Source: an uncultured Bacteroidales bacterium (GTDB lineage Bacteria > Bacteroidota > Bacteroidia > Bacteroidales > Muribaculaceae). From it: a stretch of 5,846 nt of DNA. The DNA lies in the NCBI GenBank assembly GCA_949123685.1, contig CASBHZ010000123.1, positions 1 through 5,846 on the forward strand. The letters run 5' to 3'. Below the pieces are notes generated by a model. That model searched no databases, was not told the DNA's origin, and saw only the letters and a program-made list of their open reading frames with translations. The translations under genes were made by a program, and so were the position numbers. Shown piece after piece: positions 1-5,615 of this stretch; position 1 is the first letter of the stretch; each line of letters opens with the position of its first letter.

Positions 1-43
1 ACAAGGAGACACACTCTTTCCCTACACGACGCTCTTCCGATCT
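1..43 (+). other. Illumina P5/read-1 adapter contamination (non-genomic)
   Basis: Bases 11-43 match the standard 33-base TruSeq read-1 adapter from its ACACTCTTTCCC start to its CTCTTCCGATCT end. Bases 3-10 (AAGGAGAC) sit where the 8-base i5 index would be, and bases 1-2 (AC) match the end of the P5 arm. Genomic sequence therefore begins at 44. This is read directly from the sequence plus recall of the adapter. The contig was extended into, or not trimmed of, library adapter, so nothing left of 44 should be used for annotation or for joining contigs. Confidence 0.97.
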
Positions 44-714
44 GCCTTGTTTTTCAATTTGAGGTTGATTGCCGCCTTGTCGGAAAATGAGATACCCGAC
101 AGCACCTGCATAGGTTGATGGTTCTCCATTACCTCGACCGCGCCCACATCGTCATGAGTTATGCCGTTGGTCGCTATGCCGTATTTGCCGCCGAGAAGGT
201 CGGAGCCTTCGATATAGAACTTGTTGATGTCCTCTCCCTGATACTGTATCTTGCCGTTGTTTGCTACATCTATTCCCGGCATACGCTTCAGCACATCTCC
301 GATAGACCGGTCCTGCTGCTGGGCGAAGCTACCTACATTATATGTGATGGTGTCGCCCTGCTCCCGTATGCGGTCAGCCTTTACAGTCACCTCTTTAAGC
401 AAAGTTGTCCCCGGCTCCATATAGACGGTCAACGGGAAATTCACGCTATCAAGCGGAATGGACTGCTTGGCGAAGCTCATCATGGTAACTTCCAGACGGC
501 AACCATTCACCGACTGCATTGTCATGGAGAAGCCTCCGTCCGATTTTGACGAGGCGAATTTCTTTATCTTGCCGTCAGCACCCTTGACAATGACCGAAGC
601 CCCGACAAGCGGCTCATCGTTCTCCTTATCGATGACCTTGCCGGTTACATTGACCTGAGCGGCTGCACTAACCGCAACAGCGAGAAATAGCAGATATATG
701 ACAATTCGGTTCAT
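44..714 (-). CDS. TonB-dependent outer-membrane receptor, N-terminal fragment
   Basis: This encodes the first 223-224 residues of a TonB-dependent receptor, a family that imports bulky ligands across the outer membrane using TonB/ExbBD energy. Residues 1-20 form a signal peptide (MNRIVIYLLF, then AVAVSAAAQ). Residues about 21-105 are a carboxypeptidase-regulatory-like beta-sandwich (VTGKVIDKENDEPLVGASV). Residues about 106-222 are the plug, with DVLKRMPGIDV (140-150), KFYIEGSDLLGGKYG (165-179), VEVMENHQPM (193-202) and SDKAAINLKLK (211-221). The start overlaps the stop of the upstream GLPGLI gene by 4 bp (ATGA), fixing the start and suggesting coupling. The frame continues leftwards into the adapter and stops at 22, so the apparent C-terminus DRKSVV is artificial. 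Family members are usually several hundred residues longer, so the barrel is missing because the contig ends, not because the gene is broken. The ligand cannot be read from this part. There is no SusD-like partner in view. Confidence 0.93.
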
Positions 715-1562
715 AAATCGTGCGGATAGTTGGTCTCTTCCAAGTCATATTTTGGTGCAGTGTCTTTCTCCTCAGGCATTTTCCCATTCCCATATAGAGC
801 ATTCATTTTTGCACTGAGATTAGAATTCTTAAACCTCCACCAATCATTGAAATATTTATTCCGAGGCTGTTTTTTTACGCCCCGTTTATCAGCGTAAGCC
901 ATATATCCGACATCTGGAACCCCATTCTGCCGTAGCCCGGTTGCTGTAAAACTGTATTCATGACGAGTGTCGTATGCTTCGAGGATCAGCCCCGGCAATC
1001 CGCAGAGTTTCCACGGGCCATCTTGAATAGGTATTTCAGGTGCGAACCATGCCATCCATCTTCGGCCACGATAAGATGCAATCGCTTTAAAACACTCATA
1101 TCCGAGTATGTTTTTTACTGAATCGGTCACTTCCCATTGCGGTTTCTCCCATTCTTCTTCATATATGCGCCGCTCTCCATCAAAATAATTTCTTTCCGTC
1201 AGACAACCGTCCGGATAATTTTTGTAAATATAACTCCAATAATAACCGTCTGGAAGATCATGACTTCCGGTTTTCCTATTCTCTTCCATTGTGGCGATAT
1301 ATATTTCGAATTCGAGACTCGGATTTACCGCTGCAAGGGAATCTTTCCATAATCTTTTCACTCCGCAGAACAAAGACTTAGTTGTCCCGACGCGCAGCAT
1401 CACAGGATCTTTAAAGAAGTGAGTGTGTCGTTGCGTGGTGTCGGTAATCTGAATACGGGTATAATGCACCTCAAGGATTGCCGGTTCAGGATCCTTTACA
1501 TAGTCGTCGGCATATACCGCGACTACCATAAGCATAAACAGATATGTAATAAACGCTCTCAT
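711..1562 (-). CDS. GLPGLI family secreted protein (second of pair)
   Basis: This is a 283-residue exported protein of the GLPGLI family (TIGR01200, Pfam Porph_ging), known in Bacteroidetes and of unknown function. Residues 1-18 look like a signal peptidase I signal (hydrophobic LFMLMVVAVYA then DD), with no lipobox, so a periplasmic location is inferred. The family block is clear: ILGYEC at 152-157, WFAPEIPIQDGPWKLC at 172-187, GLPGLI at 188-193. The C-terminus carries KYDLEETNY (271-279), close to the end of its neighbour. Cys66, Cys157 and Cys187 align with cysteines in the paralogue, which would suit a disulfide in an oxidising compartment. The start overlaps the upstream stop by 4 bp (ATGA), and its own stop overlaps the receptor start the same way. 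It probably acts with that receptor. Family membership is near certain; the role is unknown. Confidence 0.95.
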   Translation of the reverse strand: MRAFITYLFMLMVVAVYADDYVKDPEPAILEVHYTRIQITDTTQRHTHFFKDPVMLRVGTTKSLFCGVKRLWKDSLAAVNPSLEFEIYIATMEENRKTGSHDLPDGYYWSYIYKNYPDGCLTERNYFDGERRIYEEEWEKPQWEVTDSVKNILGYECFKAIASYRGRRWMAWFAPEIPIQDGPWKLCGLPGLILEAYDTRHEYSFTATGLRQNGVPDVGYMAYADKRGVKKQPRNKYFNDWWRFKNSNLSAKMNALYGNGKMPEEKDTAPKYDLEETNYPHDL

Positions 1563-2428
1563 AATCTATAGTCTGTTTCAAGGAAGTCATATTTGAGGCT
1601 TTCTTCTGTCACCGGAGCATCGACACCTCCGCCGAGTTCAAATCCCGTTGCAGCCTTAAACATCGCATTGCCGTTTTCTCTGTAGTGTCTTTCGGCACGG
1701 AGCATGTCTTTTCTATCCATCTTTTCATACTCAGAACTGAATATAGGATAAATTGTCTGGGAACTTGATTCTATTCCGGTTACAGAAAAACGATGTTGTC
1801 CCGATGGTTCGCTTGCTTCCATGACGAGACCCGGAAGTCCGCATAATTTCCATGGTCCGTCTTGAAGTGGAATCTCGGGAGTGAACCATACAGTCCATCC
1901 CCTTCCATGATAATCAGTGGAAGCCATTACACATTGATAGCCTAAGATTGTTTTTGTGCTGTCTTCATTTATTACCCAATCTATTTCTGAGAAGGGTTCC
2001 TCATAATACCCACATTCTCCCATTCCCGCTTCATCGTAGGTAGTAGAAACAGATTTTGCAAAATCTTTCGTCACGTATAAACGCGAGTGATATACCACCC
2101 CGTCCATGGCACTGCGATCACGATTTTTCACGTATGCTGCAGCGGCAGCGTCAAATATCTGCCTTTCCTTTGCTCTCCCCGAAGGCGTGGAGCGCAAAGA
2201 ATCCTTATACTCTGTGCTTGGGCAATAAAATTTGCTTTGATTCTGATTGGCAAGCAAGATAAATGGTGTATTTTTCTTGACCACTCCGTCGCTACCTCGC
2301 AGAAACTTATTGTAATAATCATACCCCACCTTGATTTCAGCACACGGATAATCTTCGGACTTCTTTTTAGCATATGCTCCGAAAGCTAAGCATATAACAG
2401 CCAATATTGTGATAAATCGTTGTATCAT
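1559..2428 (-). CDS. GLPGLI family secreted protein (first of pair)
   Basis: This is a 289-residue exported protein, paralogous to the next gene in the operon. The signal peptide covers residues 1-20 (hydrophobic ITILAVICLAFGAYA, cleavage before KKK). Cys13 lies inside the hydrophobic core and does not make a convincing lipobox. Conserved positions are ILGYQC (161-166), WFTPEIPLQDGPWKLC (181-197 region, Cys197), the signature in the variant GLPGLV (198-203), and KYDFLETDY near the end (279-287). Residues about 95-130 differ most from the neighbour, so ligand or partner specificity may differ. It is the first gene of the operon. An AT-rich 32-bp leader separates the ATG from a candidate -7 box, and GGAAAGG ends 2 bp before the ATG, a purine run unusually close for a Shine-Dalgarno. 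The pair probably arose by an old tandem duplication. Function is unknown. Confidence 0.95.
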   Translation of the reverse strand: MIQRFITILAVICLAFGAYAKKKSEDYPCAEIKVGYDYYNKFLRGSDGVVKKNTPFILLANQNQSKFYCPSTEYKDSLRSTPSGRAKERQIFDAAAAAYVKNRDRSAMDGVVYHSRLYVTKDFAKSVSTTYDEAGMGECGYYEEPFSEIDWVINEDSTKTILGYQCVMASTDYHGRGWTVWFTPEIPLQDGPWKLCGLPGLVMEASEPSGQHRFSVTGIESSSQTIYPIFSSEYEKMDRKDMLRAERHYRENGNAMFKAATGFELGGGVDAPVTEESLKYDFLETDYRL

Positions 2429-2460
2429 AACCTTTCCGAATGTTAAGTGTTGCTATATGG

Positions 2461-2498
2461 CAAAATTAACTAAAAATTCGAATTAAAGGCTCAACAAA
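2461..2498 (-). promoter_or_regulatory. Candidate promoter of the GLPGLI-receptor operon
   Basis: Read on the minus strand, 2468-2461 is TAATTTTG, an exact match to the Bacteroidetes -7 consensus TAnnTTTG. It lies 32 bp before the ATG of the first GLPGLI gene. The -33 element is weaker: TTG at 2494-2492 gives a 23-bp spacing and TTTG at 2498-2495 gives 26, both longer than the usual 19-21. Transcription would start near 2455, giving a leader of about 25-30 bases. The -7 box is convincing by position and sequence; the -33 box is not. Confidence 0.5.
2475..2484. promoter_or_regulatory. 10-bp palindrome AATTCGAATT in promoter spacer
   Basis: A perfect 10-bp palindrome lies between the -7 box and the possible -33 boxes of the leftward operon, a classic place for a repressor operator. 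The local sequence is AT-rich, so chance is possible. No regulator gene is visible nearby. Confidence 0.3.
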
Positions 2499-2504
2499 TG
2501 TTGA
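2491..2504. promoter_or_regulatory. Inverted repeat TCAACA-AA-TGTTGA
   Basis: Perfect 6-bp arms with a 2-bp centre overlap the -33 area of the leftward operon promoter. The two-fold symmetry fits binding by a dimeric regulator. The function is inferred from position and symmetry only. Confidence 0.35.
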
Positions 2505-2512
2505 AAATATAA

Positions 2513-2541
2513 TTGGAGTTACCATATTTATTTTATATTTG
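2513..2541 (+). promoter_or_regulatory. Promoter-like signal pointing right into the repeat region
   Basis: TTG at 2513-2515, an 18-bp spacer and TATATTTG at 2534-2541 match the Bacteroidetes -33/-7 pattern on the plus strand. Transcription would begin near 2548 and run into the repeat-bearing region, where a 32-codon frame opens with ATG at 2563 and stops at 2659-2661. The region is AT-rich, so matches arise by chance. It could serve an unannotated small RNA or peptide. Confidence 0.3.
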
Positions 2542-2652
2542 TTTTATAGAGTGTTCAGTTTCATGTCCCATTTTCAAACCGGCATTTCTCAACAATCGAA
2601 ATGCTCCTGCCAAGTCGTCAAAACATCCGGCTATATATCCGACATTATAAAT
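2533..2652 (-). pseudogene. Coding-like 39-codon remnant without a start
   Basis: On the minus strand an open frame of 39 codons ends in TAA at 2535-2533 and is preceded in frame by TGA at 2655-2653. It has no ATG before codon 28. The translation has protein-like composition (pieces: NVGYIAGCFDDLAGAFRLL, RNAGLKMGHETEHSIKQI), unlike the surrounding AT-rich sequence. The codons for GCATTTC and GAAATGC within it form a 7-bp stem at 2582-2604. The opposite strand in the same codon register is also open (32 codons from ATG at 2563). I do not recognise a family. It could be the tail of a decayed gene, part of a dispersed repeat, or a chance open frame. Confidence 0.3.
2582..2604. repeat. Inverted repeat GCATTTC/GAAATGC, 9-base loop
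   Basis: Perfect 7-bp arms at 2582-2588 and 2598-2604 flank a 9-base loop. No T-run follows on either strand, so it is not a standard terminator. It lies inside the coding-like remnant and just downstream of the right-pointing promoter-like signal, so it could be an RNA stem or a chance structure. Confidence 0.35.
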
Positions 2653-2681
2653 TCAAGTTAGATAATTGTCACGAAAAGCAT

Positions 2682-2706
2682 AACGCAGAGACACTGGGGG
2701 CAGAGG
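2682..2706 (+). repeat. CAGAG-rich repeat arm (inverted copy)
   Basis: This 25-bp stretch (AACGCAGAGACAC, then TGGGGGCAGAGG) is an imperfect inverted copy of the CTCTG-rich stretch at 2859-2891, aligning with a few mismatches and one indel. Its last 10 bases are also complementary to CCTCTGCGCC at 2812-2821 at 9 of 10 positions. Its composition is clearly GC-richer than the flanks. Confidence 0.5.
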
Positions 2707-2731
2707 TTTTCCTTGCACGGAGCCGGATTCA

Positions 2732-2759
2732 GCAATGTTGAATGTGCAATGTTGAATGG
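2732..2759 (+). repeat. Tandem 14-bp direct repeat, two copies
   Basis: GCAATGTTGAATGT (2732-2745) is followed directly by GCAATGTTGAATGG (2746-2759), matching at 13 of 14 positions. TGTTGA also occurs in the palindrome at 2491-2504. It may be slippage-derived or part of the surrounding intergenic element. Confidence 0.8.
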
Positions 2760-2780
2760 ACTGATTATAGGTGCTTTTCT

Positions 2781-2829
2781 AACTCTGTGACTCTTTCAGC
2801 ATCGCAAGATGCCTCTGCGCCTTTAAAAT
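2781..2829 (+). repeat. CTCTG-rich repeat copy with internal GNRA hairpin
   Basis: It begins AACTCTGTGACTC and ends CCTCTGCGCCTTTAAAAT, resembling the copy at 2859-2891 at both ends but with about 16-18 extra bases in the middle. The extra bases contain GCATC-GCAA-GATGC (2799-2812), a 5-bp stem closed by a GNRA tetraloop. This looks like one repeat unit interrupted by a small stem-loop. Confidence 0.45.
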
Positions 2830-2858
2830 CAGACATTAATCATTTCTCATTAATCCAA

Positions 2859-2891
2859 AACTCTGTCCCTCCGTGTCTCCGTGTTTAAGAT
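2859..2891 (+). repeat. CTCTG-rich repeat copy
   Basis: The run AACTCTGTCCCTCCG, then TGTCTCCGTGTTTAAGAT, is a degenerate direct repeat of 2781-2829 and an inverted repeat of 2682-2706. I recall similar CTCTGTGTCTCTG-type runs from intergenic DNA of diverse bacteria but cannot confirm a named family. Confidence 0.5.
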
Positions 2892-3099
2892 GTTGTATAA
2901 AAGGTTATTATATTAATTATAGGTAATATGTGTAGGTCTCAAGTCGTAGCTGCTATTCACTACTAATTTTCAGGCGTGCCGAATTCAAAAATAGCTGCGT
3001 TTATAATATGTGTTTAATGTGATCACTTACTTAACAGATAGTTATGTGCTAATTCAAATTCTTAGATAAGGAAAGACTTGAATGATTAAAGACAAGGAA
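2892..3099. other. AT-rich intergenic stretch with no recognised feature
   Basis: No gene, tRNA or other structured RNA is recognised here. Short items include GTGATCAC at 3019-3026 (an 8-bp palindrome) and the pair GCTATT (2952-2957) and AATAGC (2990-2995), both within chance expectation. A minus-strand -7-like TATTTTTG at 2993-2986 has no -33 partner. Confidence 0.6.
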
Positions 3100-3131
3100 T
3101 TTGCTATTTTTCCATTTAATGCTTACCTTTG
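3100..3131 (+). promoter_or_regulatory. Promoter of the DUF3127 gene
   Basis: TTTG at 3100-3103, a 20-bp spacer and TACCTTTG at 3124-3131 match both Bacteroidetes promoter elements exactly, with canonical spacing. The start would be near 3138, giving a leader of about 100 bases before the ATG at 3242. That is long for a single housekeeping-type gene and contains an inverted repeat. This is the best promoter in the window. Confidence 0.8.
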
Positions 3132-3170
3132 TAATATATTAGGCATTATCTGAAATGTGGCATCCTTCCC

Positions 3171-3209
3171 TTTTGTCAAATTTTCTCAATAATACCACCC
3201 CTGACAAAA
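3171..3209 (+). promoter_or_regulatory. Inverted repeat in the DUF3127 mRNA leader
   Basis: TTTTGTCA (3171-3178) and TGACAAAA (3202-3209) are perfect 8-bp arms around a 23-base spacer, 32 bp before the ATG. In RNA this would be a weak, AU-rich stem with a large loop ending in ACCACCCC. In DNA it could be a two-site operator. The function is not known. Confidence 0.35.
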
Positions 3210-3241
3210 CATAAAAACCATTATATAAATACAATAAGAAT

Positions 3242-3649
3242 ATGGAAATCGAAGGCAAAATCATACTTGACCTCCCGGAAGAGGGCGGCACTTCAAAAGC
3301 CGGCAACATCTGGAGAAAAAAAAGCTGGGTGCTCGAAACATTCGGTCAGTATCCCCGAAAAGTGAAATTTGACTTATTTGGCGACCGCATCGATCAAGTG
3401 CACATCGAAGCCGGAAAATCATACAAGATTTCAGTAGATGCAGAGAGCCGTGAATTTAACGGACGTTGGTATACCGACCTTCGTGCATTTGCCGCTCAGG
3501 AAATGGGCGCACCCCAGATGCAGCCCGCAGCTCCCGCACAGCAGTTTAGTGCAGCTCCCGCACAACCCGCTGCTGCAGATCCATTCGCAGCATCAGCACC
3601 GGCAACCGATCCTTTCGCATCAGGAGACACTGACGACCTTCCGTTCTAA
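3242..3649 (+). CDS. DUF3127 protein with SSB-like architecture
   Basis: This is a 135-residue DUF3127 protein of the kind common in Bacteroidetes. Residues 1-85 form the conserved domain, with KKSWVLETFGQYPRKVKFDLFGD (26-48, quoted by its ends KKSWVLE and FDLFGD) and NGRWYTDLRAF (73-83). Its alternating strands and aromatic/basic residues suit a small OB-fold nucleic-acid-binding domain (inference). Residues 88-127 are a disordered-looking linker rich in Ala, Pro and Gln with two DPFA copies (113-116, 123-126). The end is GDTDDLPF, resembling the acidic DDIPF-type tip with which bacterial SSB recruits repair and replication proteins. The gene is alone: own promoter, long leader, strong terminator. 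The ATG at 3242 starts exactly at the conserved MEIEGK and has no Shine-Dalgarno. A role in DNA metabolism is inferred; it lacks similarity I would call a classical SSB. Confidence 0.9.
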   Translation: MEIEGKIILDLPEEGGTSKAGNIWRKKSWVLETFGQYPRKVKFDLFGDRIDQVHIEAGKSYKISVDAESREFNGRWYTDLRAFAAQEMGAPQMQPAAPAQQFSAAPAQPAAADPFAASAPATDPFASGDTDDLPF

Positions 3650-3683
3650 GAAACAATCATATCATAAAATATCATTTCTATTT

Positions 3684-3714
3684 CAAGGGCACTATCGTGC
3701 CCTTGTTTGTTTTC
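3684..3714 (+). terminator. Intrinsic terminator after the DUF3127 gene
   Basis: CAAGGGCAC (3684-3692), loop TATC and GTGCCCTTG (3697-3705) form a perfect 9-bp GC-containing stem, followed by TTTGTTTT (3706-3713). It lies 34 bp after the stop codon. It separates the DUF3127 unit from the glycogen operon. Confidence 0.92.
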
Positions 3715-3793
3715 ATAGATGCAGAACCGTGCACCAAATGTAATTATGTGCATTATATTACTCCTTTAGCATATATTTTTAAACATAAATTTA

Positions 3794-3823
3794 TTGTATT
3801 TTACCATCTTTTTATTAATTTTG
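3794..3823 (+). promoter_or_regulatory. Promoter of the glycogen synthase-phosphorylase operon
   Basis: TTG at 3794-3796, a 19-bp spacer and TAATTTTG at 3816-3823 match the Bacteroidetes promoter pattern. It follows the upstream terminator and precedes the ATG by 81 bp, so the leader would be about 75 bases. The -33 box is minimal (ATTG). Confidence 0.65.
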
Positions 3824-3904
3824 CACCATTGAAATTTGAAGCAGTTAACTATTTTCTGAAAAAACTTCGGCTTCTTAATAAATTCTATTTATAAAACAAG
3901 TTTA

Positions 3905-5593
3905 ATGACACGCCCAAAAAGTCAAACCGGCAAATCTACAGTCAACAATTCTATAATCACCGAAGAAATCGGACTGATAACGGAAACGAGCTGGGAGGTT
4001 TGCAATAAAATCGGCGGCATATATGCTGTCCTTTCAACCAAAGCGCGTCAGTTGAAGGAGCAATTCTCCGACGCCCTGGTTTTCATCGGTCCTGATGTTT
4101 GGAGTCAGGACAATCCATCTCCCTATTTTAAGGAAAAGAAAACGATTCTAAAATCCGCATCCTCGAAACTTAAATTGCCATGGGGCATCACCATCCGCAC
4201 AGGACGATGGGATATCCCCGGAGCACCACAAGTAATTTTAGTGAATCCCGGAAACACATCTTCCCATCTTGATGAAGTTTATGGGAAAATGTGGGAACGT
4301 TACGGAGTCGATTCCCTGCATTCATATGGAGACTATGGTGAATCTTGTGAATTTGCAGTTGCCTCGGCAATTGTGATCAAGGCACTTGCCTCTCATTTAA
4401 AAATAGAAGAAAAAAAGGTTGTGGCTCATTTCGATGAATGGACAACCGGCATGGGGCTTTTATATACCCAGATCAATATGCCAGACGCTGCAACGATATT
4501 CACGACACACGCAACCAGTATCGGCAGAAGCATATGCGGCAACGGCAAACCATTGTATGAATATTTCCATAATTACAATGGAGATCAGATGGCAGCAGAG
4601 CTTAATATGCTGTCTAAACATTCCCTTGAAAAGGCGGCAGCCCACGCCGCAGACTGCTTCACCACGGTGAGCGAAGTCACGGCAAGAGAATGCGAACAAT
4701 TGCTTGCAATACGCCCACAAGTTGTCACTCCCAACGGTTTTGAGCCGGATTTTGTACCCAAAACCGCCAAATACAACAAATTGCGCAAAGAGGGACGTAT
4801 GCGCTTATTGGACGTTGCGTCACATCTGACACAGAAAAAATATGATGACAACACATTCCTGATTGCCACTTCCGGACGTCATGAATATCGCAACAAAGGT
4901 CTTGACCTCTTCCTTGATTCTATAATAAGGATGGAAGAGCAACTTCCCGACAATGCCGAGGCTCTTGCTTTCATTCTCGTTCCCGGTTGGGTAAAAGAGC
5001 CTGCAAGCAACTCATCGGCAATTTTAGGCGATAACGAATCCACTCCGGATTTCCTTACTCACCGTCTTTTCAATGAAGACACGGATGAAGTCTGTGTACG
5101 CATACGCGAACTGAGAACAAGTGGCAAACTGAACAAGGTCAGCGTGATTTACGTTCCAAGTTACCTTGACGGCAACGACAGCATAATAAATATAGACTAT
5201 TATGATCTTCTTCCGGCATTCGACCTTACCCTTTTCCCGTCATATTATGAACCTTGGGGATACACCCCCCTTGAAAGCACAGCTTTCGGTGTGCCTACGG
5301 TGACTACAGACAAGGCAGGATTCGGGCAATGGGTTCTTGATAACTTCAAAAACGGGCTTCGCTATTGTGGCGTGTATGTCGTGTCGCGTGAAGACCTTAA
5401 CTATTTAGAGTCTCGCGATAACATAGCAAAGGCTGCCGCCGATTATTACAACGACTCTTCCATGGCTCGTTCGGAAGCTCGCCACGCGGCTTTCCTGACT
5501 GCAGAAAAAGCAGACTGGCAATATTTCATAAAATATTACGACGAAGCTTTCTCTATCGCCATCAGAAGAGCTGCAGAGAGAATAAAAATCTAA
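3905..5593 (+). CDS. Glycogen synthase, GT3 (eukaryote-type) family
   Basis: This 562-residue GT-B glycosyltransferase extends alpha-1,4-glucan chains from a sugar nucleotide. The family is GT3, the yeast/animal type, whose eukaryotic members use UDP-glucose; most bacteria use the GT5 ADP-glucose enzyme. N-domain signatures: EVCNKIGGIYAVLSTKA (31-47, nucleotide-sugar loop), HFDEWTTGMG (175-184), FTTHATSIGR (199-208), TVSEVTARECE (254-264) and VVTPNGFE (273-280). C-domain: SGRHEYRNKGLDLF (323-336) and FPSYYEPWGYTPLE (444-457), which holds the E-X7-E pair Glu449/Glu457. It is shorter than eukaryotic enzymes (roughly 640-740 residues), mostly lacking their phosphorylated tails, so phospho-control of that type is unlikely. 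The first 20 residues are poorly conserved; no other in-frame ATG comes before the conserved core. It has its own promoter and no Shine-Dalgarno. The phosphorylase gene follows after 22 bp. Confidence 0.95.
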   Translation: MTRPKSQTGKSTVNNSIITEEIGLITETSWEVCNKIGGIYAVLSTKARQLKEQFSDALVFIGPDVWSQDNPSPYFKEKKTILKSASSKLKLPWGITIRTGRWDIPGAPQVILVNPGNTSSHLDEVYGKMWERYGVDSLHSYGDYGESCEFAVASAIVIKALASHLKIEEKKVVAHFDEWTTGMGLLYTQINMPDAATIFTTHATSIGRSICGNGKPLYEYFHNYNGDQMAAELNMLSKHSLEKAAAHAADCFTTVSEVTARECEQLLAIRPQVVTPNGFEPDFVPKTAKYNKLRKEGRMRLLDVASHLTQKKYDDNTFLIATSGRHEYRNKGLDLFLDSIIRMEEQLPDNAEALAFILVPGWVKEPASNSSAILGDNESTPDFLTHRLFNEDTDEVCVRIRELRTSGKLNKVSVIYVPSYLDGNDSIINIDYYDLLPAFDLTLFPSYYEPWGYTPLESTAFGVPTVTTDKAGFGQWVLDNFKNGLRYCGVYVVSREDLNYLESRDNIAKAAADYYNDSSMARSEARHAAFLTAEKADWQYFIKYYDEAFSIAIRRAAERIKI

Positions 5594-5615
5594 AAATAAA
5601 AACCAAATAATATAT

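Noticed and set aside
115..549. 144-codon plus-strand open frame opposite the receptor
   Set aside because: It is antisense to a clear TonB receptor plug domain, has no promoter-like signal or recognisable domain, and its openness follows from the codon use of the real gene.
2386..2391. Lipobox around Cys13 of the first GLPGLI protein
   Set aside because: The residues before the cysteine (AVI) do not fit the small-residue requirement at -1, and a better signal peptidase I site (AYA) follows at residue 20.
2682..2891. CRISPR array
   Set aside because: The repeats are degenerate, differ in orientation and length, and there are no regular spacers or cas genes.
3019..3026. GTGATCAC as a CRP-type operator
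   Set aside because: It lacks the 6-bp spacer of TGTGA-N6-TCACA, and symmetry does not extend beyond 8 bp, so chance is enough.
2892..3099. tRNA or riboswitch in the AT-rich intergenic stretch
   Set aside because: No acceptor/T-arm pattern, no CCA, and no recognisable riboswitch core were found.
3697..3894. 65-codon plus-strand frame between the DUF3127 gene and glycogen synthase
   Set aside because: It begins with GTG inside the terminator hairpin and runs through the next promoter. Its composition is that of AT-rich intergenic DNA.
4460..4869. Minus-strand frames of 86-94 codons inside glycogen synthase
   Set aside because: They lie opposite conserved GT3 motifs and are shadows without domains or start signals.
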